This document shows, one piece after another, positions 1-13,900 of a stretch of DNA of 64,000 nucleotides. Location of the stretch: assembly GCF_017168255.1 (NCBI RefSeq), contig NZ_JABFAP010000001.1, positions 2,722,449-2,786,448 on the forward strand. The letters are read 5' to 3'. The translations under genes and the position numbers were made by a program. Every line of letters starts with the position of its first letter. Position 1 is the first letter of the stretch. Source of the stretch: Agrococcus sp. KRD186. Lineage in GTDB: Bacteria > Actinomycetota > Actinomycetes > Actinomycetales > Microbacteriaceae. The notes below the pieces were generated by a model, which saw only the letters and a list, made by a program, of their open reading frames with translations, did not search any database and was not told the DNA's origin.

Positions 1-3000
1 GACGGGTACTTCCGTCTCACCGGCACCGCCGTCACCCTCACGATCGCCGGGCAGGCGCTCACCACCGACCTCGAGCTGGTCGACACCGCCGGCAGCCTCT
101 CAATCAGGCTCCGCAACGCCCGCCTCGCGCTCGGCGGCGCCGGCCCGCTCGTCACCTTCACCCAGCCCGTCGAGGGCGCCAGTGCCGTGTCGACCCTGAA
201 TGTCGGCACGACCGGCCTCTCCGGCTCCATTGCGGTCGCAGCCGCGTTCGGGGTCGCGGGCATCGCCGTCACCGGCGCACTCTCGATCGGCGTCAACACC
301 ACGGCAGCCGCCGTCGTCGTCACCGGCTGGAGCGACGCGCTGGCGCCGGGCGCGCTGCGCATCGGCGGCGAGGGCCTCAGCATCGCGGTGCTCGGCCAGT
401 CGATCCAGGCAGACCTCGCGTTCGAGCGGGTGCCGACGCCCACCGGCGCGCTCGTCCGCATCGGCATCGCCGACGCATCGCTGGAGCTCGGACCGCTCAC
501 CGCCACCGGCGGCACCGGGCTGCTCGTCCTCACCCCCGGCGGCGTCGCCGGCACGCTCGCCGTCGGCTTCACCGTCGCAGGCGGCGCCCCCTTCGCGCTC
601 ACCGGCGACCTGCGGCTCGAGGTCAACAGCACGGGCGCCGCGGTCGCCCAGTCGCTGCAGCTCGGCGGGGGCACCGTCGCCATCGACCTGCCCGCGGGGC
701 AGTTCGTGCGCCTCGCGGGCACGGCAGTCACCCTCACGGTGCTCGGCCAGCAGCTGCGCGCCGACGTCGCCGTCGACCGCACGACCTCCTACGGCGCGGA
801 CGGCGTCGCCGGGGGCATCGACGACACGACCGTCACCCGCATCGCGCTCGCGAACGCATCCGTCGTCCTCACCGCGCGCGGCGCGCGGCTCGCGCTCACC
901 GGCGGCGAGGCGCTGCTCGTGCTCACCGCGGCCGGCCTCGCCGGGCGCATCAGCGGCACCGTCGCCCTGACCGGCGTGCCGGGGGCCAGCCTCGCCGGCG
1001 CGCTGCAGGTCGAGCTGAACACCACGACGGCGCACGTGCAGGAGGCGCTGCGCGTCGGCGACCAGACCGTCGAGATCGACCTGCCGGCAGGCGGCGTCGG
1101 CGGCTACCTGCGCATCGCGGGCACCGGCGTGCGGCTGACCGTCGCCGGGCAGATCCTGCAGGCCGACATCGCCGTCGTGCGCGAGGCGGCCGCGCTCACC
1201 GTGACCATCGCGAACGGCGTGCTCGCGCTCGGGTCGCCGACCGCCCCGCTCGTGCGTGCCACCGGTGTCAGCGGCGCGCTGCGCATCACCGATGCGGGGG
1301 CCGCCGCCTCGCTCGCCGCGTCGCTCGCGGTCGCCGTCCCCGGCATCGCGATCGGCGGCGACGTCACCGTGCAGGTCAACTCCGGTGCAGCCACGGTCGC
1401 CGTCGGCTCGCCGGCTGTCACCGTGCAGCCCGGCATGCGGGTCACGGTCGCGAACGCGACGCTCACCATCTCCAGTCAGTCGCTGGGCGCGAGCTCGCTC
1501 GCCATCACCAGCACGCCCGACGGCGAGGTGGCGCTGGCCGTCACCGCCCTCACCGTGCAGCTCGGCACCTTCGTGCGGGTCACGACCGAGCACGCCTGGA
1601 GCGGCGCGCTCGTCATCACCGCAGCCGGCGTCGCGGGCTCGTTCCGCGGCTCCACCGCCGGCGTCTTCACCGTCCCCGGGATCATCGTCGGCGGCACCGT
1701 CGAGCTCGCCGTCAACACCGGGCGGGCAGCCGTCCGCCGCACCGACCTGGGCATCGACGTGCCCGCCGGGCCCTACCTGCAGGTCACCGTCACCGGCGGC
1801 ACGCTCGCCGTCACCGGCGGCCCGACGTTCAGCGGCAGCTTCCGCTTCAGCAGCACGACGCCCGAGGGCGCCACCGACTCGGTCACCACGATCGCGTTCA
1901 GCGGCGTCTCCGTCTCGCTCACCCGTCAGGGGGAGGCGAGCCCGATCGGCATCGCCGACGGCGTCGGCGCCTTCCTGGTCACCGCCGACGGCATCGCCGG
2001 CGCCTTCTCGGGCTCGATCGCCTTCGCGCCCGGCGGTGGCTTCACCGCCGATGCGGTCGTCTCGGTGCGCTACAACGGCACGGCAGGCGCGCTCGCGGAG
2101 ACCATCACGGTCGGCGGGGTCGACGTGCCGCTGACGTTCGCAGACACCGAGGTGAGGGTCGGGGCGGATGCGTTCATCGCCGTCACGGCGGCCGGTGCGT
2201 TCACGTTCGGCGACTTCGTCGAGGCCAGCGGCTCCATCACCTTCACCGGCAGCGACATCGCCGTCGCCGACCTGACCGTGTTCGTCGGCCGCGGCCCCGG
2301 CTTCCTCGCGGGAGGCGCGCGCAACCCCTTCGCCGTCGGCCTGTACCTGACGGACGTCGCGGGCCGCATCTCGGGCTCCCTCGGCGACCATGACCGCGTC
2401 ATCGCGATCTCGGGCAGCGTCGAGCTGGTCGGCATCCCGGGCGTGACGCTCAGCGGTGCCGTCTCCTTCCTCTACAACGAGTCGCTGCTCGAGCACACCC
2501 TCGGCTCGGGCGATGCCGCGGTCACGGTCGCCGAGGGCACTGCTGACGCACCGTTCATCCTGGTCATCGGCGATGTCACGCTCGGAGTCGCCGGGCAGTC
2601 GCTCACCGGCACCGTGGCATTCGAGACCGTCGTGAGCGGCGGCTTCGTGCTGCGGTTCGGCGGCGCGGCGCGCGACGGGGGCAGACCCCTCACCCTCAGC
2701 CTCGGCGGCGGCGTCGCGGTCGCCACGATCGCCTCCGGCGAGCTGCAGCTCACGCCCACGGGACTCGCGGCGGTGCTCGACGCGAGCATCGTGCTGAACG
2801 CCGGCGCCGACATCAGCATCGGCGGCCCCGGCGGCGTCGCCGCCGTCATCCAGCTGCAGCTGAACTCCGCGACCACCACGCGCACCGTGCAGGGCGTCAC
2901 GATCCCCGCGAGCTCGGTGCGGGTGCAGGTCGGCACGCTCGCGGCGCCCGCCGTGCTCACGGTGCACGGCCAGCAGCTGAGCGGCGTCGTGGTGTTCGCG

Positions 3001-6000
3001 CAGGTCGCGGCCGCGCTGCCCGCGGGCTCCCCGCCCGACACGGTCGCGCCGAGCACCGCGATCGTCGTCGTCAGCGCGCTCAGCCTCACGCTCGGCAGCG
3101 AGACCGCCGGCGTGCGCCTGCGCGACGGCAGTGCCGTGCTGGTGCTGAGCGACACCGGCATCGCCGGCCGCATCGGCGGTACCGTCGAGATCCGCGTACC
3201 CGGCGATAAGGCGCGCTTCAGCGGCACCTTCTCGCTGGCGATGAACTCGGGCGCAGCCGTCGACCGCGCGATCGAGGTCGACGGCACCACGGTGGTGCTG
3301 CAGCTCGAGGCAGGCAGCTACGTGCAGGTCGAGGGCACCGCCGTCGCGATCGAGATCGCGGGCCAGCGGCTCTCGGGCGACTTCACCTTCACGCAGGCCG
3401 GCGACGTCACGACCATCACGGTCGCGAACGCGCGGGCCGCGTTCGGCGACGGCACCACTGACTACGTGGCGCTCACCGGCGGTACCGGCTCCCTGACGCT
3501 CGGCACCGCCGGCATCACGGGCGCGGTCAGCGGCCGGGTGGCCGTCACGCTGCCGGGCGTCACGATCACCGGCGACTTCACGGTGGACTTCGACACCTCG
3601 GTCGCCAGCCCCTCGATCGCCGTCGTCGGCGACGGCATCACCATCGACATCGGCGGGCTCCTCCTCACCGCCGGCCACGTCGAGCTCCGGCAGCACGTCG
3701 ACGGCACCGTGCGCATCGTCGACATCGCGGTCGGCGCCACCCTCGACCTCGGCGCCCCGATCGGGCCGATCACGCTCAGCGGCTCGCTGCAGATCGGCGC
3801 GAGTGGCCTCGCCGGCTCGCTCGGCCTCGGCGGCTCCGTCAGCTTCGGCGGTGTCACGATCGGCGCCTCCGAGCTGCGCTTCGAGATCAACCGCACCGAC
3901 CAGGCCGTCGAGCTCATCGACGGCACGCGCCTCGAGGCAGGCCCGTACCTGCGGCTCGCCGGCGAGGGCGTGGAGTTCGCCATCGGCGGCTTCGGCCTCA
4001 CCGCATCGGTGTCGTTCACGCAGGCCACGAACGCAGACGGGGCCGCGCGCACCGTGATCGCCATCGCCGGCGGCACGGTCTCGCTCGACGGCTCGGCGCT
4101 GCTCAAGGGCGTCGAGGGCATGATCGTGCTGCTGCCCGGCGGCATGGCCATGTCGCTCGCGGGCACCGTCGACCTGGCCTCGCTGCTGCCCACCGGCGTC
4201 ACCCTCGCCGGCTCCTTCTCGCTGCAGGTGAACCAGACCGGCGGCCGCGTGCTCGAGTCGGTCACCGTCGGCGGTGCGACGGTCGCGCTCGACCTGAAGG
4301 CCGGCACCTACGTGCGCGTCGGCGGCACCGGGATCACGCTCGCGATCGCCGGCCAGTCGCTCACAGGCGACATCGCCATCGAGTCGTCGGCGACGGCCAC
4401 CACCATCGTGCTGGCGAACGTCGGCCTGCGCATCGGCAGCGGCGGCACCGACATCCTCACGCTCACCGGTGGCGCCGGCTCGCTCGAGATCGGCGACGCA
4501 GGACTGGTGGGCGACCTCTCCGGCACGGTCGCGCTGACGGTGCCGGGCGTCACCGCCTCGGCGACCATGCGCATCCGGATCGACACCGCCGCATCGCTGC
4601 TCGCCATCGACGCGGACGACCTCGTGCTCGACATCGCCGGGCAGCGGCTGAGCGGCAACTTCGTCTTCCAGCAGTCGGGCATCGGCGCGGCGCGCGTCGT
4701 CACGGTCGCCGCGACCGGCGTCAGCCTCTTCCTCGGCGACCCGAAGGGAGCGGGCGACAGCGACGACGTGGGTCTGCGCCTGACCGGAGGCTCCGGCGCG
4801 CTGCTGCTCACCGCGTCCGGCATGGCCGTGAGCGTCGAGGGCACCATCAGGCTCGAAGGCTTGCCGGAGGACATCATCGTCTTCGACGACCTCACCGTCG
4901 CGCTGCAGATCAACACCATGCCGACCAAGGCGGAGCAGACCTTCACGGTCGGTGCCGGCACGTTCGTGCTCGACCTGCCCGAGGGCAGCTTCGTGAGGAT
5001 GGAGCTGACGGCCGGTGCCACGGTGATGGGCCAGTCGATCTCGGGCACCTTCATGTTCGAGCAGGCCACCTCCGCCGGCGCAGACGGGCGGATGGGCACC
5101 ACCGACGACGTGCGGGTGCTCAAGATCGCCGCGACCGGGGTCACAGTGTTCGTCGGCGAGGCCGGCGATCCGCTGACCGACGCCGACGACATCGGCCTGT
5201 CGATCACGGACGGCACGGCGCTCATCGTGCTCACCGCCGAGGGTATGGCTGCACGGATCTCGGCCACCGCCACCATCAAGCTGGGCTTCGACACGAACCC
5301 CTCGGCGACCGTGACCGTCGAGATCAGCGACCTGCGCCGCGGCACCGAGGGCGCCCTGACCGCGGTCGCCGTCGCGGAGCAGTTCCGCATCGGCGGCGAG
5401 ACGGTCACGCTCACGCTGCCGGCCGGCCCATACCTGCGCGTCGCGGTCACCGACTTCGCGATCGAGATCGGCGGGCAGCGGCTCAGCACCGACCTCTCCT
5501 ACGAGCGGATCACGACCGCAGGGGTGCAGACCCGCGGCACCGGCGACGACTCCGTCACCCAGCGCATCCGCTTCGACAACCTCTCGCTGCGCATCGGCTC
5601 CCCTGACCGCGACGTCGTCGTGGTGAGCGACGGCTCCGGCACCTTCGAGATCGTCGCTGCCGTGCCGGCCGTCGGCGCCACCCCTGCCAGCCCCGGCGGC
5701 ATCGTCGGGCGCATCTCGGCCACGGTCGAGCTGCTGGTGCCGGGCGTGACGCTCTCCGGCACGCTCGAGGTGCGCTTCAACACGATGCCAACCGCACGGG
5801 AGGTCGACGGCGTCTCGATCGAGCCCGGCTTCGCCGTGGCAGGCATCGACGTCACCATCGAGGTGATGGGCCAGCGGCTCACGGGCAGCATCGGCTTCGC
5901 CAAGAACGCGACCACCGGCGACATCACCATCTCGCTGCGCGACGTGACGCTCGAGCTCGGCGACGGCACGCAGTGGTACGTGCGGCTCACTGTCGGCACC

Positions 6001-7980
6001 GGCGACATCATCGTGCAGCGCGATGGGCTGGTGGCGCAGCTGACTGTGACCCTGGAGCTGAACGAAGCCGTCATTCCGGCCGACAAGCTCTCGCTCACCG
6101 ACGCCACCATCACCCTGGAGCTCAACACCACGACCACCGACGTGAGTCGCACGGTCACGCTCGCCGGCATCCCCACCCTGGTCGCGGTGCCGAAGCAGAC
6201 CCTGCGCGTGCAGCTCGGCAGCCTGGGAGTGCCGGCCACGCTCACCCTGGTCGGGCAGCGCATCAGCGGCGTCGTGCTGATCGAGCAGCAGCGCACGGCG
6301 ACCGGCGCATCGGTCATCAGGATCGCGCTCGCCGATGTCGGCATGTTCCTCGGCGACGACGGGGCGAACGACGTGGTCGAGGCCCACGGCGCCCCCCACA
6401 TCGACGACGTCGGTTTGCGGCTCGTGGGCGGCTCCGGTGCGTTCATCATCTCGCCGACGGGCTTCGCGGGCGCGGTGACGGGCACGGTCAGCCCGGTCGG
6501 CCTACCGTTCACGTTCACCGCCACCCTCTCGCTGCAGCTCAACACCATGAAGGTCGCCGGGCAGGGCGTCGCGGTCACCGAGATCTTCCGGTTCTCGGGC
6601 GTCTCGGTCACGACGCAGCGCCAGGGCACGGCCACCGTCACCGAGCAGCAGGTCATCACCCGCAGCGACACCGACGCGGCATTCAGCCTCGCGATCGACG
6701 CGAACCTCGACGGGATCCTGCAGGCGAGCGAGATCAGCGCGGTGCTGGCCGCCACCGCGACGGCAGACGACGTGGCAGACGCCCTCAACGGGATCCTGGG
6801 CGACGGCGCCGTGGCGGTCACGGGTGGCGCCGGTGCGTTCGTGGTCGAATGGGCGACCGTCGGCAACCGGGCGGCGATCCAGCCGAACGTGCGCCTCCTG
6901 CAGCTGCCGAAGGGCCCCTACCTGCGGTTCTCCGCGACCGATGTCACGCTGACCATTGGCAGTACCGAGATCGTGGTCGAGGCGATCGTCTTCGAGCGCG
7001 TCGGCCCGCTCGGTGCGGAGATCACCCGCATCGTGGTGGACGGCGCGTCGGTGGCCGTCGGCGAAGGCGGCAGCGGGAGCCCCGGCATCGTCGACGCATC
7101 CGGCGTGTTCGTGATCTTCTCCGCGGGCGCGGACACCGATTCCTCGGCGACGATCACCACGACGACGGCCCTGGGCGGCGTCGCCGGCATGCTCACCGGC
7201 ACCGTCGATGCGGAAGCAGGCAGCTTCGAGCTCGGCGCGAGCGTCGGCTTCGCCTTCAACACGACCGGCGTCGCCGTGCACCAGGTGGTCGAGGTCGGCG
7301 AGGGCCGTGACGACGTCGTGCTCGACCTCACCGCGGCGTCGTTCTCGGTCGTCGTGCAGAACCTCGACTTCAGCTTCGGCGACGTGCTCGAGATCAGGGC
7401 GGGCAGCTTCACGATCGGCAGCGACGGCAGCTTCTCGGGCAGTGGCCTCGAGATCTTCATCGGCTCCGGGCCGTCGATGCTGAACGGCGCGATCAACCCC
7501 GACGCCATGGGCCTGCTGATCCGCAACGCATCCATCGAGTTCATGAGCGCCCCGGCCGGCTCGACCGGCTGGGCGATGCGCGTCAAGGGCACGATCGGAC
7601 TGCTGGGCCTCGACGGGCTCGGCATCTCGGGCAATGTCGCGTTCCAGGTCAACACCTCCGAGACGACCACGTTCAACCTGCCGGAGCTGCCGGGCGAGAC
7701 GACCCCCTGGATCGACCCTGCACCGGGGGAGTTCTCCTTCACCGCGACCGACGTGGTGATCGATGCGGGCGAGGTCGTGCGGCTGACCGGCTCACTGCGC
7801 GTCTCCAAGAGCGCCGGCGGGGTGCTCGACCTCTCGCTCTGGAACGCGACGGTGCTCGTGCGCAGCGGCGACACCAACATCGCCAGTCTGTCGGGCTTCG
7901 CGACGTTCTCGATCGCCCCGGCCACCGGCTTCCAACTCGGCACCTTCAAGGTCACCGGCTTCCAGCTCGCACCGGAGGAC
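1..7980 (+). repeat. About 20 tandem beta-strand repeats in the giant protein
   Basis: Each unit of roughly 345-400 nt encodes an (R/Q)V.GT.V.(L/I).I.GQ.L.G strand, then a segment ending in a Gly-rich GTG.L.(L/I)..GLAG turn, then (L/V)..PGV...G...(L/V)..N(T/S). GQ-type strands lie near nt 50, 388, 742, 1141, 2587, 2965, 3355, 4348, 4633, 5023, 5466, 5866 and 6247, with degenerate units between them. The regular strand-turn spacing suggests a beta-solenoid or string of small beta domains. DNA identity between copies is low, so the duplication is old. Confidence 0.8.
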
Positions 7981-10900
7981 GCTCCCGTGGCCGTGGGCGG
8001 CACGGCGCCGGAGCCCATCCTCACCGCAGACCTCGCCTCGCCGTTGCGCGGAGCGACGGTCACCGTGTCGCCGCAGTGGATCGACGTCGTCTACAGCTCG
8101 ACGGGCGGCGCGATCGACACCGCCTCGATCATCGACCCAGGCGCCGAGTTCACGATCACCGTGCAGGGCGGCGGCACCCTGGCGCTCGCGGCCTCCCCGC
8201 CGACCCGCGTCGCGGGCGAGCTCAACACCTGGCGGTATCTGCTCACGGGGACCCTGACGGCGACCTCGATCGTCTCGATCCAGTTCACCGCCGGTGGGGT
8301 CAGGACGCTGGACGGCACCGTGCTGCTGCTCGGCGACACGGAGCGGTTCTACTACTTCAAGGCCGTCATCGGTCAGCCGACGCACGTGCAGCCGGGCCCG
8401 GTCGCGTCGCTCACGACGCCGAGCCTGAGCCAGGCGCAGCTCAATGCGCAGGGCTACATCGACATCACCTTCACCTCGGTGCCGAACCTCGACGGCGTCA
8501 TCGCGCCGCTCGACACCGCCGCCCTCGAGGCCGCCGAGGTCGCTCCCTTCACGCTCAGCGGGCCGATCGCCGACGTGCTGATGGCCTCCGGCAGCACGCC
8601 GCGCCTGCGCGGCACGCCGTTGCGCATCTCGGGCGCCCCGGGCGGAACCGTCGCGACGTACCGGTTCTTCCTAAAGGACAAGAACCCGGCCAACGCGCTC
8701 GGCCTCTTCAGCAGCCCCGGCACCGTCTCGATCGCCATGGTGGACGGCGCTGTCCGCAGCGGTCCGGACGCGGCCATGGAGGCGCAGACCCTCACCCTCA
8801 CTCTCACCGCCGGGACGATCGGCGAGAGCACCAGCGGCGGCCCGATGTCGATCGGCCCGCTGACGCTCCAGGGCCCCAACGTCGGCCTCGGCGGCTTCGG
8901 GTTCAAGGACGGCAAGGTGCTCGTCTCGGTGATCGTGGGCGTGCAGCGGGCCTCGCTCGACTTCGGCAGCACGGCCGCCGGCACCCCATCGGCGTCGCAG
9001 TCCAGCTCGGGCATCACGGTCGACCTGATCGGCGTCCAGGGCTCCTTCGAGCTCGCGGTCGACGTGTTCGGCCTCCTCGGCGGCGACGTCGACATCCGCC
9101 TCACCGGCAAGTGGAGCCTCCAGATCGCGTCGCTTGTGGCGGAGATCCCCGACGTCGTCCGCCTGACCGCCACCGGCATCCGCGTCACCGTCGACCCCGC
9201 TGCGACGCCCGACCAGGAACTCATGCGGATCAACTCCGCGAAGATCGAGTTCCCCCGCTTCGGCATCACCGGCTCGCTGCAGCCGTACAACCCCTCGCTC
9301 GGCTCGAACATCGCCGCGAACAACGACGATCCGATGACGGGTGTCATCCCGGGCTTGACGATCTTCGGCGACGGCTTCCGGCTCGGCACCGCCGAGTTGG
9401 CCTACGGGCTGGCCCCGACCGACCCGAACGCGCTCACCGCGACCGCGGCCGACAAGAAGATCACCTTCGGCGGCATCCTCGAGCTCGACGACATCCGCGT
9501 CGGGGTGTCCGGGCTCGAGGTGCGCTTCCCTGAGGGAGCAGCAGCGAAAGCCGCCTTCACCGGCTCCATCTACGTCGCCACCGGCGGGGCCAAGCTGTTC
9601 CCCGGCAGGCCCTACGGCGCGACCCTCAGCGACCGCACCACCGCCGACGACCGACGGCCCGACGGCACGATCGACACCGAGGCCTTCCGCGTCACGCTCG
9701 TCTTCGACCTCGGCAGGGTCAAGGCGTTGCAGCTCACCGTGGACACCCTCGAGATCAGGCTCGGCAGCTTCGTCACCATCACCGCGCGCGACTTCCGGCT
9801 CGACACGGGTGCGACCGGCACCCAAACCATGGTGCAGTTCCAGGCCGTCGGCGCGAAGGTCACGATCGGCTCGCTCGTGCTCGCCGGCGAGGCGCGCAAC
9901 TTCGCGATCCTCGGCGACGGATCGTTCGACGCGCTCGACGGCTTCGGCGTCTTCCTCTCGATCGGCTCCGCGACCGGCGACTCGTTCAAGTGGCCCTCGT
10001 ACCTGCCCGTGCGGATCGACGCCATCGGCATCCAGTGGGACGACATCGAGCAGCACCCCGAGGACTTCGTGCTCATCCTCTCGGCGAGCGTCACTGGCAT
10101 CAAGGGGCTCGCGGGCCTGGAGATCAGCGGCGCAGTGCAGGGCATCCGCATCCAGCCCTCGCTGCTGCTCGAGGGCAAGTTCCCCATCATCGCCATCGAC
10201 TCGATCGGCGTCACGGTGCGCGGCCAGATGTTCGGCGGCACCGTCGCCGCGGGCCTGGTCGGCGGCATCCTGAAGCTGAACGCCGCCAACGCCATCATCG
10301 GCACCTTCGACACCACGACGCCCGTCGCCCAGCGCATCTTCTACGCCGGGCTCTACGGTGAGATCTCGATCGCGGGCCTCGCGGGCTTCAGCATCAGGCT
10401 CGGACTCTCCGAGCTCGGCCCGCTGCAGGTCACCCTGGGCGTCAACGTGCCGGGCGGCATCCTGCTCGAGCCCTTCTCGGGCCTCACCATCAACGACTTC
10501 GTCGGCGGCGTGGAGTTCTTCAAGACGCTGCCCTCGATCGAGGATCCCTTCGCGCTCCGCAGCTCCGCCTTCCAGCTGCCCACCGTGCTGCCCGCCGACC
10601 AGTGGCTCACCCAGCTGCAGCAGCAGGTGGCGGCGCAGGCCGCGGCGATCGCCGCGAACCCCGGCATGAGCGGCTTCGAGGCCGCCTTCACCGCGCCCAT
10701 GGTGATCACCGGCTCGGCGAAGATCTACTCGATCTACACCTCGCAGGCCGTCTTCAACGGCCAGGTGATCATCAAGATCTCCACCGACGGCAAGATCCTC
10801 ATCTCCGGCAAGCTCAACTTCGCCGCCGACAACATCTCCATCAGCGGCCGCCTCTACGCTGACCTGTCGAGGGTCGCGACCGGTGACGTCGTCGTGCTCT

Positions 10901-13900
10901 TCCTCGCCGACATCCCCGACCAGGTGAGGCTGCTCACCATCTACGGCAAGCTCAAGATGGGCTTCCGCAACTCGACCGGCCAGGAGGTCGCGTTCGACGT
11001 GCCGGAGGGCCTCAACCCCGTCGGTACGGGCACCGCACCCACGATCGCGCTGGGCGGGCCGAGCTCGAACGGCGGCACGATCGACGTCGCGGTCGTGAAC
11101 GGCGCGGTCGGCTCGACCAAGTACGTCGACGTGATCTTCACCGCGGCGCCGGGCGCGAGCCTCGCCCTGGCCCCCATCCTCGACGGCACGACGCGCCCGA
11201 CGGTCGTCCGGGTCGGGGGCGGCACCCGCACCGTCGGTGCGGCGGTCGCGCTGGTGAGCGTGACGAGTGCCATCGGCATCGACTTCTACGCGCTCGAGTT
11301 CGACGGCGTGGGCGCGTACTACATGGTCGGAGCGACGCGTGTCGACGTGGTCAAGGTCGTCGACCTGCCCGACGGCGCCGACCTGCGGGAGACCGCGATC
11401 CGGATCGCGGGAGTGACGCGCTTCCGCTACGACATCGGCACGGCCGTCCTCGGCATGGGCCGCTGGGATGTCACCTTCGCCGCCGGCGCCATCCGCAACG
11501 CCGACCTGGTGACCGCCTCCGGCACCACGCCCGGTGCGGACAGCGCACAGACGACCCTCTCCTTCACCGTGGTCGGCAGCACCGCGGTCATCGTCGATCC
11601 GACCCCCGGCGCATCCGTCGACGTCAACGTCATCAACGGCCGCGGCTGGATCGACGTCATCTACACGAAGCCCACGCGCTTCACCCTCCACGCGCCGTCG
11701 ATCACCGACCTGGCGCCCGAGTTCCAGCTCGCCGGCCCGGGCCTCGGCAGCGTGCAGCTCGACGGCACGCGCGCGCCGGTGCAGGTAGGCAGCACCACGA
11801 CCACGAGCACCTTCCGCTACTGGCTGACCGGGCGCTTCGCGCCCGCAAGCGACGTCACGCTCTCCTTCATCCCGGGCAGCTGGTCGTACGCGTTCGTCCT
11901 GAACGGTCCAGTGACCGTCACCGACGCGCCCGAGCAGACCGGCCTGGGCGACGTGGCCATCCAGCTCCCCTCCGGCGGCAGCGGCGCCATCCCGGCCGGC
12001 TTCGAGATCGACCCCGCCTCGGTCCTCGGCGGACTCGCGGGCCTCACGTTCGGCGGCGCCGGCTGGGTGATCGCGATCGACGCGACCGCGAGCGTCTCGG
12101 CGACCGGCACCCCAGGCGAGTTCCGCATCCCGGTGCTCGTCACGACGATCGGCAGCGACCCACTCACCGCGACCCTCGCCAGCACCGTGGTCGGCTACCG
12201 CGGCGCCGTCACCGGGGGCACGCAGGCCGGCGAGACACTCACCGTGACACCCACCGCGTACATCGACGTCGACTTCACCATCCCGACCACGGCAGGCGTC
12301 ACGCTCGACCTCGCCTCGATCCTCGACCTCGCCGCCGAGTTCGAGCTCTCGGGGCTCGGCATCGGCAGCATCGTGCTCGACGCCACGCGCGCCCCGCTGC
12401 AACTCTCGGGTGCACCCGCCGACAAGCTGCGCTTCCGGTACTGGCTGAGCGGCCAGTACGAGGCCGGCTACAACGTCACGCTCACCCCGATCGCGGGCAG
12501 CTGGCGCGCCCTGCAGGCGACGGGGGCGCTGACCGCCTCGATCTCCGGGGTCACCGACACCCTCCGCTCGGCGACCTTCGCGATGCTACTCCCGGCCGCG
12601 CCCACGGGCTTCACGATCGATGTCGAGCGGATGCGATCGGCCGAGTTCCTGGCGTCCCTCACGTTCACGGCCAGCGCCGCCGGCTGGCGCGTGCTCGTCG
12701 ACACGAGCCGCGCGATCACGCAGGGCGCTACGGCCCGGGACTGGGTTGTGCCGATCATCATCCTGCGGGAGGCCCTCGCGACGACGCCGACCGCCGCCAC
12801 CATCACGCTCGCGAGCGCCCTCATGCCGCTACTCGAGGTCGCGGGCGTCGACCGCCTGGTCGCAGACGGGGGCAACGCCTTCACCGCCCCGGCGCGCACC
12901 TTCCTCGACCTCGCCTTCACCGCCCCGACCGGGCTCTCGTTCGTCCCCTCCTCCTTCACGAGCGGCGTCATCACGCTCGAGATCACGCGCGGGGGGCAGA
13001 CGGTCTCGATCACGGTCGACGGCGCCGCGGTGCTGCGGGTGGAGGGCGACACCGTCTGGCTGCGGTTCACGCTCAGCGCCCCGATCCTGGTCGGCGACGT
13101 GGTCGAGGTGACGGCAGCCGGCGGCTGGAACTACGCAGGCCACAGCGGTGCGCAGCCTGACGCCGGCACGCAGCCGGGCACTCCCGTCGACGTCGCCTTC
13201 CCGTCCGCGCCGGCCGACCGGACGATGTCGACCCTCGACGTCACGATCCTGTCGCAGTCGGGCCTCGACCTCAGCGGCCTCTCCGACGAGGCCGTGCGAG
13301 CGCTGTTCTCGCTCTCCGGCCCGGGCGCCGCGGGCGTCCTGGTCATCGGAGCCACCAAGGTCGGCGCCCTCACCTGGCGCCTGCTGCTCGACGGCACCTT
13401 CCAACCGGGCCGCGTCGACGTCGTGCTCAAGCTCGATGTGCTCAACTCCGGCGATGCGCGCGGACCTCCGACCGGCGCGACGCTCATCCAGTCCTTCCAG
13501 GTCGTGGGCGCGAACGCCGACGTCGTGCACACGGCGGGCGACGGCACCGTCACCACGATCGGCGGCACCACCATCGGCCGCGAGGTCGTGAACGGCCCGC
13601 GCTACCTCGAGATCCGCTTCCGCGGCTCCGACGGCTTCGGCATCGACCACAGCACCATCGACGGCGACGAGCTCGAGCTGCGTGACGCAGCCGGCAACCG
13701 CATCGCCCTCGGCGCCCCCGTGCGAGTCGGCACGAGCGACATCTACCGCTACTCCTTCAGCGCAGCGCTCACCGCAGGCATCTACACGGTCACGATCCTC
13801 GCCGGCCGCTTCGCCGACCTGGGCGGCCGACTCAGCTCGACCGAGACCGAGACCCTCAGGCTCACCGCGCCCAGCGCATCCGTCGCAGACCCGACGCCCG

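Noticed and set aside
100-6399. Open frame of 2099 codons antisense to the giant gene
   Set aside because: It is the complement of high-GC repeat codons, is Asp/Arg/Gly-rich without domains, and has no ribosome-binding site; it is a shadow of the plus-strand gene.
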